64,000 nucleotides of DNA, from positions 17,225 to 81,224 of the forward strand of contig CAKULF010000007.1 of NCBI GenBank assembly GCA_934667125.1. Direction: 5' to 3'. Made by a program: the position numbers and the translations under genes. The stretch comes from an uncultured Candidatus Melainabacteria bacterium (lineage in GTDB: Bacteria > Cyanobacteriota > Vampirovibrionia > Gastranaerophilales > Gastranaerophilaceae). This document shows, piece by piece, positions 8,814 to 17,054 of this stretch. Position 1 is the first letter of the stretch, and each line of letters opens with the position of its first letter. The notes beneath the pieces were generated by a model. That model ran no database searches and was not told the DNA's origin. It saw only the letters and a list, made by a program, of their open reading frames with translations.

Positions 8814-11090
8814 ATGAAAAGAGATATTGCATTAAGAATTTTAGAAATAAATAACGACTCGAGTTTATCTTACGAAGAAAAAACCAAACTATATAAACAG
8901 GTTATAAAAGAAGAAATTGAGCCGCATATAAACCTCAAAACCCACGCAAAATATAGCCAAAGGAACTGTTGTATTCTTGAAGCTTATAAATTTTTGAATA
9001 ATTTTTCAACAAGACAATGGGCAAATTCAGCTGATGACATTATTCCAAATCGGAACGAAGTGCCTATAGAATTTGAAATTTCAACGAAAGATGATAAAAA
9101 AATCAAATATTCTTTGTACAATGCCGACCAAATATCAGATTGCGCTGAAAACACGGTTAAAAAGACGATACTAGAATGCGTAAAAGAATTTAGCGGAAAA
9201 TATGGGCGAAGCGGAATTGCAAAAATTTTAAAAGGCAGCCAAGCACTAAAAAATAATGAACACAATAGCGAATCACTAAATTCCAAGTATTATGGGATGT
9301 TTAGCGATATGACTTTGGCTGAAATCTCTTCTGAAATTGATGAATTAATTGAGCAAGAAGCGCTAGTCATAAGCAAAGTTAGCTTTGGAAGACCAATTTT
9401 AAACATTAACCCGAAAATTGCTGATAACATTGATTTAACGCCCTTAAACAACAAAATTAAGATAATTGACGACAACAATGATGATGAAAATATTTTAAAA
9501 GTTTTGTATTTAATCAAACAAGGCAAAAACGTCTTTATAACAGGACATGCCGGAACGGGCAAAAGTTATATCTTATCAAAACTTAAAGAAAAAATTCCAA
9601 AACTAACCATCACAAGCACAACAGGAATTGCAGCCGTTAACGTTCGGGGTCAAACCCTGCATTCTTGGGCAGGAGTGGGCATTTGCAACAGACCAATTGA
9701 ACAAACTGTTGAAAAAATTCTTAAAAAATCTTCTACAAAAAATCAAATTCAAAAGTGCAAAATCTTGGCTATAGATGAAATTTCAATGCTGGATATTAAA
9801 ACTTTTGAATATGTTGACGCTGTATTAAAGCAAATAAGGGCTAACGACGAGCCTTTTGGCGGAATTCAGGTGATTTTTATAGGCGATTTTTTCCAATTGC
9901 CTCCTGTTGAAAATGGCACAAGCGAGCAAAAATATTGTTTTGAATCAAAATTATGGGAAAAACTGGATTTATACACGGTTTTGCTTACTAAAAATTATAG
10001 ACAAAACGAAGAAAATTTAATTACAGCACTTTCTGATATGCGGGTAAATTCCTTAACGAATAAGGATATCACCCTTTTAAAAACAAGAGAGTGCAAAAAT
10101 GATGATGTTCAAAATGCACTGCATATTTTTGCGACAAATTTTGAAGCAGACAATTATAATAATTCAAAATTCAATAAAATAAATTCCAAAGAATATAAAT
10201 TATTGGCATTTGATGGCATTTGCAAGGGCAAGGAATTAGTCCCAACCCCAACCAATACAAGAGAAGAGAACATTTTAAAAAGGATTGATGTGACATGCAA
10301 TGCTGAAAAATGTATTAGTTTAAAAATTGGCGCAAGGGTTATGCTTTTGATTAATCTGGATTTTAAAAAAGGGCTGATAAATGGCTCCTGCGGCGAGGTT
10401 CAAGAAATTGACGATGATTATATTTTAGTTAAATTTGATAATGGCGAAATTGCAAAAATCACTAAACACGATTTTGAATTTTACAATAATGAAAAATTAA
10501 TTGCGCTAAGACGCCAATTTCCGCTAAGATTGGCGTATGGCATAACTATTCACAAATCCCAAGGAATGTCGCTGGATAAGTTGGTTGTTGATTGTTCTAG
10601 GATTTTTGAAAAAGGGCAAGCTTATGTAGCACTTAGCAGAATTAAAATGCTTGAGGGCTTGTATTTGCGCAACTTTGACCCTGCTAAAGTTATGGTGGAT
10701 GACAAGGTTGTGGAGTTTTATAATGGGTTGAAAGTGTTTGATAAAGAAATTAAAAGCGCCAAAAACCCAGAAAAAGCCAAGATTGAACCTGACATAAATG
10801 AACAACAAGCTATAGAATATTATGTTAATAAAATCAAAAACATTATTTTGGAAAATAATCGATGGATTGAAGTTTCCGAAATAGCTGATATTATAGGGGT
10901 TGGTCGGCACGAACGATTGGTTAAAGGCAAAAATAATTCAACTGTCGCACATTTGATTAGTAGATTTTTGAAAAAAGAGGGCTTTTTAGCAAAACGCATT
11001 AACTTTGAAAAAGACTATAGTATTGTTGTTGCTCCACCAGAGTTTGACGAGGACGATATTCCGCAAGAGTTTTATATGCCGAAAAATTAA
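8814..11090 (+). CDS. PIF1-like SF1 DNA helicase
   Basis: 758 residues. The first ~210 form an accessory region that includes an RQC-like winged-helix segment (SKYYGMFSDMTLAEISSEI, with FGRPILNINP). The helicase core starts near 240: Walker A GHAGTGKS, motif II AIDEISML near 321, motif III FIGDFFQLPPV, motif IV region LTKNYRQN, and the UvrD_C_2-type LAYGITIHKSQGMSLDKL near 575. These are the signatures of PIF1/RecD-like 5'-3' helicases. The C-terminal ~100 residues (SEIADIIGVGRHERLV) look like an additional DNA-binding module. It probably acts in replication restart or recombination. The ribosome site is weak, and the gene is not obviously horizontally acquired. Confidence 0.85.
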   Translation: MKRDIALRILEINNDSSLSYEEKTKLYKQVIKEEIEPHINLKTHAKYSQRNCCILEAYKFLNNFSTRQWANSADDIIPNRNEVPIEFEISTKDDKKIKYSLYNADQISDCAENTVKKTILECVKEFSGKYGRSGIAKILKGSQALKNNEHNSESLNSKYYGMFSDMTLAEISSEIDELIEQEALVISKVSFGRPILNINPKIADNIDLTPLNNKIKIIDDNNDDENILKVLYLIKQGKNVFITGHAGTGKSYILSKLKEKIPKLTITSTTGIAAVNVRGQTLHSWAGVGICNRPIEQTVEKILKKSSTKNQIQKCKILAIDEISMLDIKTFEYVDAVLKQIRANDEPFGGIQVIFIGDFFQLPPVENGTSEQKYCFESKLWEKLDLYTVLLTKNYRQNEENLITALSDMRVNSLTNKDITLLKTRECKNDDVQNALHIFATNFEADNYNNSKFNKINSKEYKLLAFDGICKGKELVPTPTNTREENILKRIDVTCNAEKCISLKIGARVMLLINLDFKKGLINGSCGEVQEIDDDYILVKFDNGEIAKITKHDFEFYNNEKLIALRRQFPLRLAYGITIHKSQGMSLDKLVVDCSRIFEKGQAYVALSRIKMLEGLYLRNFDPAKVMVDDKVVEFYNGLKVFDKEIKSAKNPEKAKIEPDINEQQAIEYYVNKIKNIILENNRWIEVSEIADIIGVGRHERLVKGKNNSTVAHLISRFLKKEGFLAKRINFEKDYSIVVAPPEFDEDDIPQEFYMPKN

Positions 11091-11114
11091 GACTTCTTAT
11101 TGCAAGAAGTCTTA
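11090..11114 (-). terminator. Intrinsic terminator, downstream one of two after tRNA-Arg
   Basis: AAGACTTCTT and AAGAAGTCTT form a 10-bp stem with a short loop. On the minus strand it is followed by AATTTTT. It lies directly after the helicase stop, so it may act in both directions. Confidence 0.6.
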
Positions 11115-11115
11115 A

Positions 11116-11208
11116 TGGCGCGCTTGGAGACTCTGCCGCAGAAAAATGCGAACCGTTGAGCATTTTTCAAGAGGGCATAAGCAAAGCGGTTGCATCCCGA
11201 ACAAGCGC
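11116..11208 (-). pseudogene. tRNA-Arg-like duplicate: tRNA ends around an unrelated core
   Basis: Read on the minus strand, this 93-base segment starts GCGCTTG and ends CCAAGCGCGCCA, exactly the acceptor stem, discriminator and CCA of the neighbouring tRNA-Arg. The 17 bases TAATGGCGCGCTTGGAG (11113-11129) and the 10 bases ACAAGCGCAT (11201-11210) are identical to both tRNA borders. The interior has no D, anticodon or T arm. Instead it contains a perfect 9-bp hairpin, GAAAAATGC/GCATTTTTC. A terminator-like stem follows it, as for the real tRNA. It is either a rearranged tRNA pseudogene or a repeat that exploits tRNA ends. Confidence 0.55.
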
Positions 11209-11210
11209 AT

Positions 11211-11236
11211 GAAAAAAAGCCTAGAAATTAGGCTTT
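11211..11236 (-). terminator. Intrinsic terminator of tRNA-Arg
   Basis: On the minus strand AAAGCCTA, a five-base loop, TAGGCTTT, then a run of seven T in total. It lies 7 bases after the tRNA 3' end. Confidence 0.75.
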
Positions 11237-11242
11237 ATATAA

Positions 11243-11319
11243 TGGCGCGCTTGGAGGGATTCGAACCCCCGACCTTTTGGTTCGTAGCCAAACACTCTAT
11301 CCAACTGAGCTACAAGCGC
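11243..11319 (-). tRNA. tRNA-Arg (anticodon ACG)
   Basis: A 77-nt cloverleaf with acceptor stem GCGCTTG/CAAGCGC, D arm GCTCAGTTGGATAGAGT, anticodon loop CTACGAA flanked by TTTGG/CCAAA, and T arm with GGTTCGAATCC. The 3' CCA is encoded. The A34 of ACG is presumably converted to inosine by TadA. On the minus strand upstream, TATACT (plus coordinates 11342-11347) is a plausible -10. Confidence 0.96.
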
Positions 11320-11434
11320 ATATTCAATTGTCACTCTAAAGAGTATAACTAATTCTACAATGCTAATAAATTAATTTCAACAAAAAAACTTGTAAAGATT
11401 TTAAAACATTTCGTTTAAATATTTTTTTTAGATA

Positions 11435-11446
11435 TAAAATTTTAAT
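11435..11446 (+). promoter_or_regulatory. Leaderless-type -10 element
   Basis: TAAAAT at 11435-11440, six bases (TTTAAT), then the ATG at 11447. There is no Shine-Dalgarno sequence. Confidence 0.5.
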
Positions 11447-12166
11447 ATGAACAAGATTTTAATAATTGATGATGATATAAATATTTGCGAACTGATAAAA
11501 ATAAATATCGATTTAATGGGCTACAATTGCTTCTATTCAACCGATCCTGTCAAGGGTTTTGCCCTTGTTAAGCAAGAAATGCCGTCTTTGGTTATTTTGG
11601 ATGTTATGATGGGAAAAGTTAGCGGATATGACGTTGCTCAAAAAATTCGTCAAACAAAAGGAATTGAAAAAACTCCTATTATAATGTTGACCGCTCTAGG
11701 CGAATTGAACAATAAACTAGAGGGTTTTAGCTGTGGCGTTGACGATTATTTAACTAAACCTTTTGAAATCGAAGAATTAAAGGCAAGAGTTTTGGCGCTT
11801 TTAAACCGCTCAGGACAAGAAATGCCCTCTTTAAGAGTAAGAGAAATCCTAACAAAAGGAGATATTACGCTAATTCCCGAAAGCTATAGCGTTCAAATTA
11901 AGGATAAAAAGGCGCAATTAACCCCGATTGAATTTGATATTTTAAATGTTTTAATGCAAAAAGAGGGCGAGATGGTGTCTTCTCGTGAGCTTTTAAAAGA
12001 GGTTTGGGGCTATGAACAGGACGATGATATTGACACAATTCGAGTTCATATCACCCATTTAAGAAAAAAAATCGATAAAATTTCAGACACTAAAAACAAA
12101 TACATAACAACCATATATGGCGGCGGATATAGGCTTTTAGCTGGTGGCGTTAAGGATAATGGATAG
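11447..12166 (+). CDS. OmpR-family two-component response regulator
   Basis: 239 residues. The receiver domain is residues 1-120, with acidic pocket IIDDD (Asp8-10), phospho-acceptor Asp52 in VILDVMMG and DYLTKPFE carrying the conserved Lys. The C-terminal winged helix-turn-helix (about 145-235) has LTPIEFDILNVL, the DTIRVHITHLRKKID recognition helix and GGGYRL. It binds DNA as a phosphorylation-controlled transcription factor. No histidine kinase is adjacent, so its partner is elsewhere. Its stop overlaps the CtpA start (ATGGATAG), indicating translational coupling to the protease. Cyanobacterial RpaA/RpaB-type regulators have the same architecture, but the exact orthologue is uncertain. Confidence 0.92.
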   Translation: MNKILIIDDDINICELIKINIDLMGYNCFYSTDPVKGFALVKQEMPSLVILDVMMGKVSGYDVAQKIRQTKGIEKTPIIMLTALGELNNKLEGFSCGVDDYLTKPFEIEELKARVLALLNRSGQEMPSLRVREILTKGDITLIPESYSVQIKDKKAQLTPIEFDILNVLMQKEGEMVSSRELLKEVWGYEQDDDIDTIRVHITHLRKKIDKISDTKNKYITTIYGGGYRLLAGGVKDNG

Positions 12167-13406
12167 CAAATTTCAAAAAATCAAACAATATATAATAATT
12201 ATAATCGGCGTTTTTATTCTGTTTGTGTTGAGTTTTCAAGCTTTTTACACCCATCAAACAAACAGAATTAACAATCTTTCCGAACTTAACTCTATAAACG
12301 ATAAAAAAATGTCGCCAAAAGGCTTATATTTGGACGCTTGGCGCACAATTAAAACCAATTATTATTCAAACGATTTAAACCATCAAAATTGGCAAAGATG
12401 GAAAAAAAGATATTTGGATAAAATTGAAACGCCAGATGACGCTTATGTTGCAATTAACACTATGATTGCTTCTTTGGATGATTCATATTCAAAATTTATG
12501 TCTGAAGAAGAATTTCAAGAGCAAAACAGCGCAATTAATTCAAAATTATATGGAATTGGGGTCAATATCGCCTCAATTTCAGGTAAAATCTATGTTTTAA
12601 ACGTGTTGGACGGCGCTCCTGCTATGCAATCAGGAATAAAAGCCGGAGATATTATTTTAAAAGTTGATGATGTTGATGTTAACGGAAAAAGCATATACCA
12701 AGTGGCGCAACTGGTTCGGGGGGATGTTAATGTTAATTTGAACGTTGAAATTTTAAGAGGAAGCGAAAAATTAACAAAAGTTGTAAAACGTGAAGAAATT
12801 AAGATTAAATCGGTTGAATATAAAAAACTTGATGAAAACATTGGTTATATAAGGGTTTCAAGCTTTATTGGAATGAACACTCCAACCGATTTTATCATTG
12901 CACTTAACAAACTTCAAAACACAAACGGCTTAATCCTTGATTTAAGGGGCAATTCGGGCGGATTATTCCAAAATGCCATAATTATTTCAAATCTGTTTTT
13001 AAACAAAGGGACAATCGTCAACGTTATTGCTCGTCAAGGCAAGAAAAACACCTATAGTGCCGAAAGCGAGGGCTGTATTTATAATAATCCTATGGTTATT
13101 TTAATCGACCATAATTCCGCTTCGGCTTCTGAAATTCTAGCCTCAGCGCTCCACGATAACGCTCGGGCTACTCTTGTCGGCACAAGAACATACGGAAAAG
13201 GGCTTGTGCAGAAGGTTTTTTCTCTTCCGAATAAAACAGGAATGAACCTCACTATTGCTCGCTATTTAACTCCAAAGTTCAAAGATATTAATAAAACGGG
13301 GGTTGAGCCTGATTATTTTGTGGTTTTAAATCATAGCGATATCATAAATAATACAGATACACAGCTTGATTATGCGAAAAATTTATTAATCAAACAGCAA
13401 AAATAA
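12159..13406 (+). CDS. ctpA: C-terminal processing protease CtpA (S41A family)
   Basis: About 415 residues. One N-terminal membrane anchor (IIIIIGVFILFVLSFQAFY, 13-31) places the enzyme outside the membrane. A PDZ domain follows (LYGIGVNIAS to VKREEIKI, about 125-210) with the GAPAMQSGIKAGDIILKVD signature. The S41 catalytic domain contains LILDLRGNSGG, the nucleophile segment HNSASASEI and the Lys in TYGKGLVQ, giving the Ser-Lys dyad. Substrates could be secreted or periplasmic proteins. The ATG at 12159 is preceded by AAGGA and overlaps the regulator stop by 8 bases. An upstream GTG at 12144 is less likely. Confidence 0.92.
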   Translation: MDSKFQKIKQYIIIIIGVFILFVLSFQAFYTHQTNRINNLSELNSINDKKMSPKGLYLDAWRTIKTNYYSNDLNHQNWQRWKKRYLDKIETPDDAYVAINTMIASLDDSYSKFMSEEEFQEQNSAINSKLYGIGVNIASISGKIYVLNVLDGAPAMQSGIKAGDIILKVDDVDVNGKSIYQVAQLVRGDVNVNLNVEILRGSEKLTKVVKREEIKIKSVEYKKLDENIGYIRVSSFIGMNTPTDFIIALNKLQNTNGLILDLRGNSGGLFQNAIIISNLFLNKGTIVNVIARQGKKNTYSAESEGCIYNNPMVILIDHNSASASEILASALHDNARATLVGTRTYGKGLVQKVFSLPNKTGMNLTIARYLTPKFKDINKTGVEPDYFVVLNHSDIINNTDTQLDYAKNLLIKQQK

Positions 13407-13415
13407 GGGGAAAAT

Positions 13416-13787
13416 ATGAAATATTTACATTCAATGATTAGAGTTAAGGACGAAAACAAAGCAAAGGAATTTTATTGCGATTTGTTGGGCTTAAAATTAG
13501 CTAATAGAGTGCGTTTAGAAGATTGTTATTTGCAATATTTATTGGATGAAGCTACAAATACTGAAATAGAATTAACTATAAACGATGAAAAGCAAGACTA
13601 CACAAACGGAAGCGCTTTTGGGCATTTTGCTTTTGAATGCGAAAATCTTGATGAATTTGATAAAAAAATGAAACAAAAAGGCTATAATTGGGAAGTTGAG
13701 CCTTTTGTTTTAGAACAATTAAATATTAAAATTGCATTTTTAAACGATCCAGATGGAAATTCTGTTGAATTAATCCAAAAGCTTTAA
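13416..13787 (+). CDS. Glyoxalase/VOC-fold protein (GloA-like)
   Basis: 123 residues forming one vicinal-oxygen-chelate domain (two beta-alpha-beta3 repeats). The expected metal ligands of glyoxalase I are in place: His5 (MKYLHSMIRV), Glu in TEIELTI near 52, His in FGHFAFE near 69 and Glu118 in NSVELIQ. Lactoylglutathione lyase activity, converting the methylglyoxal-thiol adduct, is therefore plausible. AGGGGAAA precedes the ATG, and the gene follows ctpA by 9 bases in the same operon. Its 3' end overlaps the convergent DUF2993-like gene by 4 bases. Confidence 0.85.
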   Translation: MKYLHSMIRVKDENKAKEFYCDLLGLKLANRVRLEDCYLQYLLDEATNTEIELTINDEKQDYTNGSAFGHFAFECENLDEFDKKMKQKGYNWEVEPFVLEQLNIKIAFLNDPDGNSVELIQKL

Positions 13788-14647
13788 TTCACAAGGGTTT
13801 GATTAACAAAAACATACCCGTCTAAAACAATTTTTTCATTTTCAATAATGGCATTTTGAACTTTCAGAGTGCCATTATTGTTTTTATCAACTTTGATATC
13901 AAATTCCGTCGGATTTGTCATATTTATAAACGGCAAAAAAGCGTCATAAGCGAATTTGAAAGAATTAAAATCAATATCGCACAATTTAATTTTATCATCT
14001 TCAACCCTAATTCCGCCAGAAAAAGCAACATCAACAGGCTTGATGAAATTTGAAAACATCCCTAAATTAGTTTTTGGAAAAGGAATAACCTTGTATTTAA
14101 AAACCAGTTTATCTTGCTTTATTTGAATTTTTCCGCCATCAATTTTAAACAAACTTGAAATATTTTTGTCATTGTTTAATTTTTCAATAGTTTTAGCGTA
14201 ATTAGTCGTAGCAATGTATTTATTCAAATCATTTTGAGTTATTGTTGTTTTATATTTCAACAAAAAATTAGTATCAAACGACAAAGCATTATTTTTGTAT
14301 GTGATTTTATTATAATCGCAAACACTATTAAATTCTAAATCTGAAAAATAAAAGCCTTTATAGGTTATGTTTTTGCTTGTTCCTGAAAGATTTTTAAATT
14401 CTCCGTTAAAAAAGTTTGTGCCATAAAAACTTTCAACTTTAACTTTTGGAGTTGAATTTGTTTCTTTTTTGAATGCTTTTTTGATTTCATTTTCAACAAA
14501 ATTTCTGCTTAAAAAATTTATCCCACTAAGGCTTAAAAGGTTGCCCGATAAGCTTTTTTTAGCGTTATTGCTTGAACACATTGAAGATAAATCGTCTGCT
14601 TGCACAGAAAAAGCAAGCAAACACAATATTATTAAAATCTTTTTCAT
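13784..14647 (-). CDS. Secreted DUF2993 / LmeA-like lipid-binding protein (probable)
   Basis: 287 residues with a clear signal peptide (MKKILIILCLLAFSVQA, cleaved before DD). The mature part alternates short strands and amphipathic helices in the manner of DUF2993/LmeA proteins, which are common in cyanobacteria and actinobacteria and bind membrane lipids outside the cytoplasmic membrane. Examples are a VKVESFYGTNFFNGEF-type strand pair and FKYKVIPFPK near the middle. The match is by overall pattern rather than a diagnostic motif. The ATG overlaps the mnmD stop (ATGA), so the two are translationally coupled. Confidence 0.5.
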   Translation of the reverse strand: MKKILIILCLLAFSVQADDLSSMCSSNNAKKSLSGNLLSLSGINFLSRNFVENEIKKAFKKETNSTPKVKVESFYGTNFFNGEFKNLSGTSKNITYKGFYFSDLEFNSVCDYNKITYKNNALSFDTNFLLKYKTTITQNDLNKYIATTNYAKTIEKLNNDKNISSLFKIDGGKIQIKQDKLVFKYKVIPFPKTNLGMFSNFIKPVDVAFSGGIRVEDDKIKLCDIDFNSFKFAYDAFLPFINMTNPTEFDIKVDKNNNGTLKVQNAIIENEKIVLDGYVFVNQTLVN

Positions 14648-15444
14648 TTTTTCATCCTTTTCAATAAATGACTTAAACTTTCTAAAGTTGAATTATTAAC
14701 TTCATTTTCACGATTTTTCAATATTTCATCTTTAGATAAATTCAATGTCTTATCCTTAAATGTTATAGCAGATTTGGTTTTTAAGCAAGCAAGTTCAAGA
14801 TCATCAAGCTTATTTTCAATCAAATTTGAGTCAAACGAAGCAATTGTTCCTATTTTTCTATTATTTTTAATTGTATACCCAAGAGTCAAACCCGTTTTGG
14901 CTAGGGCATTTAAGACAGGTTTAGAATGGTTATAAGTTACATATAACCCATTTTTATCAAGTTTATCTATAATTAAAGCTATAATGTTCTCGCTCCAAAG
15001 CTCAGGCTGCTTCATTGGCGCAAAACCATCATGAAAAATAATATCATATTTTTTATCTAAATTATTTATAATTTTTCTGACATCATCAAGATAAAAGTTA
15101 ATTATAGCTGGGTTTTTGAGGTTATTTTCGATTATTTTATTAATATCATCATCAAACGGAATTTTATAAGACATTGCAACTAAGTTTTTATCAATTTCAA
15201 TACAATCGATAAATTCAATGTTTTTAAAGTATTTTAAGGCGGATTTTGTATTATATCCAATTCCATAGCAAATATCTAAAATTTTTAAAGGTTTAAAATC
15301 AAGCTTCAAACAAGGTTCGATAAATTTTTCAAAACTTTCTTTTATAGCGCCATTTCTATCATGATAAATTTCGTCTAATTCTTTATTATATAGCCCAATT
15401 GAGCCATCTGAGGTTATAAATTTTTCGATATTTGAATTTAGCAT
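14644..15444 (-). CDS. mnmD: MnmD-like tRNA U34 methyltransferase (mnm5s2U biogenesis)
   Basis: 266 residues. The SAM-binding motif LDICYGIGYNTKSA near 90 and the acidic loop ECIEID-like (CIEIDKN) are followed by FHDGFAPMKQPELW near 160 and GLYVTYNHSKPV. This is the signature of the MnmC methyltransferase domain and of stand-alone MnmD, which methylates nm5U34 of certain tRNAs. It lacks the FAD-dependent MnmC oxidase domain, as in Gram-positive MnmD. The start at 15444 has no Shine-Dalgarno but a -10-like TAAAAT exactly six bases upstream. Confidence 0.85.
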   Translation of the reverse strand: MLNSNIEKFITSDGSIGLYNKELDEIYHDRNGAIKESFEKFIEPCLKLDFKPLKILDICYGIGYNTKSALKYFKNIEFIDCIEIDKNLVAMSYKIPFDDDINKIIENNLKNPAIINFYLDDVRKIINNLDKKYDIIFHDGFAPMKQPELWSENIIALIIDKLDKNGLYVTYNHSKPVLNALAKTGLTLGYTIKNNRKIGTIASFDSNLIENKLDDLELACLKTKSAITFKDKTLNLSKDEILKNRENEVNNSTLESLSHLLKRMKK

Positions 15445-15456
15445 AATTATATTTTA
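15445..15456 (-). promoter_or_regulatory. Leaderless-type -10 element for mnmD
   Basis: On the minus strand TAAAAT, then six bases (ATAATT), then the ATG at 15444. Confidence 0.5.
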
Positions 15457-15460
15457 ATAC

Positions 15461-15492
15461 TAAAAAAATCCAAGGAAAAACCTTGGATTTTT
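15461..15492 (-). terminator. Bidirectional intrinsic terminator
   Basis: AAATCCAAGG and CCTTGGATTT form a perfect 10-bp stem with loop AAAAA. A T-run follows on the minus strand and a shorter one on the plus strand. It ends the small-protein operon 15898/15532 just before the mnmD promoter. Confidence 0.85.
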
Positions 15493-15531
15493 AGGATAAA
15501 TCTCGCAATATTCAAGTTATCAAAAAGCGAA

Positions 15532-15894
15532 CTATGAACTAAAAGACATTAATGCTTTTACTGAACGAGCAGTATCTTGCACTTCTTTTTCAGAGTGCAT
15601 ATTGATTGTGTCTTCTAAAATTTTAATTGCTTCCTCTTTGTCCTTCAAAGCTAAAAGTTCATTAATAGCACACATTGCAACTCTAGCAGAAAGGTCATTA
15701 ATACCTTTTCCTTTGTTTACAATCATAATTTCAAGTGCGTCGTGCGTATTTTTTCTAATTAGAGCTTTGCTTGTTAATTCTCTAATTTCGTCGATTGGGC
15801 AATTTGTGCCTAATTCGTTTAAAACTTGGATTGATTCAGCATCTTTGTGTTTACCTAATGCTTCAATAATATTTCTAACTCTTCTACTGTTCAT
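15532..15894 (-). CDS. Small HEAT-repeat-like helical protein
   Basis: 120 residues, almost entirely helical. Three approximate helix-pair repeats can be seen (ESIQVLNELG, ALEIMIVNKG, EAIKILEDTI), spaced 35-45 residues apart with following Ser/Thr-Ala-rich helices, as in HEAT/PBS-type repeats. It is probably a small protein-protein interaction module. It follows the F-K-G protein gene by three bases with a GGAG site overlapping that gene's stop, so they are surely co-expressed. Specific partner unknown. Confidence 0.7.
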   Translation of the reverse strand: MNSRRVRNIIEALGKHKDAESIQVLNELGTNCPIDEIRELTSKALIRKNTHDALEIMIVNKGKGINDLSARVAMCAINELLALKDKEEAIKILEDTINMHSEKEVQDTARSVKALMSFSS

Positions 15895-15897
15895 TTA

Positions 15898-16362
15898 TTA
15901 AGCTCCTTGTAATTCAGCAGTTAACATAGCTCTTAAATCGTTAACAGGTTGTTTTTGAAGATTTCCAACTGTATATTTGAATGGATTTTCAAATTTAACT
16001 TCTGTATTTCCGATTTCTTGAACTTTTTTTGCAAAAGCAATTGTGTTGTCTTTTAATTTATTACCAAATGCAATAGCATTTTGTTTGATTGATGAAAATC
16101 TATTAATTGTACCAGCCCAAGCAGAAGCTAATAATTTGCTTGTGCTTTCCATTTTTTCTTTAAATGGGTTAACACTAGCTTTTTCTTCTGTTTTTTTGCT
16201 TGAAGTGAATACATCTGCTGCAACTAATTTACCTTTAAATGTAATTCCAAAAGGATTTGTTTGTGTTGCGTTTTCTTTAATTTTGTTTGCTTTTTCTGCT
16301 CTTGAAGCTTTGAATTTGTTAAATGCTTCGATACTTGACCTTAGAGGGGAAATTCTTTGCAT
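15898..16362 (-). CDS. Small F-K-G-motif protein
   Basis: 154 residues, lysine/alanine-rich, no recognised domain. It contains Phe42-Lys43-Gly44 in GITFKGKL. N-P-F occurs three times (NPFGITF, NPFKEKM, NPFKYTV), each before a helical segment, suggesting an internal repeat. The C-terminus ends in LRAMLTAELQGA, a strongly predicted helix. There is no signal peptide or membrane segment. It is the first gene of a two-gene operon with the HEAT-like protein and is preceded by GGCGAG. Function unknown. Confidence 0.65.
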   Translation of the reverse strand: MQRISPLRSSIEAFNKFKASRAEKANKIKENATQTNPFGITFKGKLVAADVFTSSKKTEEKASVNPFKEKMESTSKLLASAWAGTINRFSSIKQNAIAFGNKLKDNTIAFAKKVQEIGNTEVKFENPFKYTVGNLQKQPVNDLRAMLTAELQGA

Positions 16363-16461
16363 CTTTCTCGCCTTTCTTTTCCATTTCCTTAAATAATACG
16401 TTTATCCTAAATAAAAATTAGCACATAGGGGTTAATAAAAAATCAATCTTTTGGTTGATAA

Positions 16462-16971
16462 TTAAAATTTTATTATTCCTGTTAATTCTATATTGTTATG
16501 ATTATAGATTAGAAGATAGCTCTTGTCCTCATCAATATAACGTATTTGCGCTTCTTTATAATCCATATTATTAGGATTTATCCCCATTATATATTTTTGT
16601 TTTTCTTTTTCTTGTTCTTTTAAAAACTTAGAATAGCTCATCTTTTTTGGCTTTTGCTTAGATTCAGCATTGGCACTTTCAAAATATTCAATATGAGCAA
16701 TTGGAACTTTTGCTTTCAATTTTCCTTGTTGATAAATATATAAAAAATCAAGATATTTATCCTCTACAACGTTATAAAAACCTTTTAATAAGCCGTAGCC
16801 GTCAGCGTTTATGATATCATCTTCTAAAACCAAAATTGCACCTTGATTTTTTGAAAAAGCATATTTATCAACGTTTTTATTCTCATCTCTTTCACCGCTA
16901 TAAGTCAAAGGGTTTGGCGTTGCTTGATGAGTGTCATATTGATAGGCTATAAGGTTGCAATCGATTATCAT
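16462..16971 (-). CDS. Hypothetical protein, leaderless-type start
   Basis: 169 residues, not recognised. It looks soluble and mixed alpha/beta. A central segment GFYNVVEDKYLDFLYIYQQGKLKAKVPIAH could be a small beta sheet, followed by a Lys/Glu-rich helix (SYSKFLKEQEKEKQKYIMG). There is no signal peptide. The upstream region is TATAAT-TAAATT-ATG, a perfect -10 consensus six bases before the start with no Shine-Dalgarno. Confidence 0.6.
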   Translation of the reverse strand: MIIDCNLIAYQYDTHQATPNPLTYSGERDENKNVDKYAFSKNQGAILVLEDDIINADGYGLLKGFYNVVEDKYLDFLYIYQQGKLKAKVPIAHIEYFESANAESKQKPKKMSYSKFLKEQEKEKQKYIMGINPNNMDYKEAQIRYIDEDKSYLLIYNHNNIELTGIIKF

Positions 16972-16983
16972 AATTTAATTATA
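16972..16983 (-). promoter_or_regulatory. Leaderless-type -10 element (consensus TATAAT)
   Basis: On the minus strand TATAAT, six bases (TAAATT), then the ATG at 16971. Confidence 0.6.
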
Positions 16984-17012
16984 AGAATATTTTTTAAATA
17001 AGTAAAATTATT

Positions 17013-17038
17013 AAAAAAAGAGCCTCTCTTAGGCTCTT
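17013..17038 (-). terminator. Intrinsic terminator of dnaB
   Basis: On the minus strand AAAGAGCC, loop, GGCTCTTT, then seven T. It lies 17 bases after the dnaB stop. Confidence 0.85.
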
Positions 17039-17054
17039 TAATATCTTTTTAAGC

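Noticed and set aside
11146..11352. ORF of 68 codons (contains ARLEGFEPPTFW)
   Set aside because: It is read across tRNA-Arg and its duplicate on the opposite strand; this is a well-known false protein produced by tRNA sequence.
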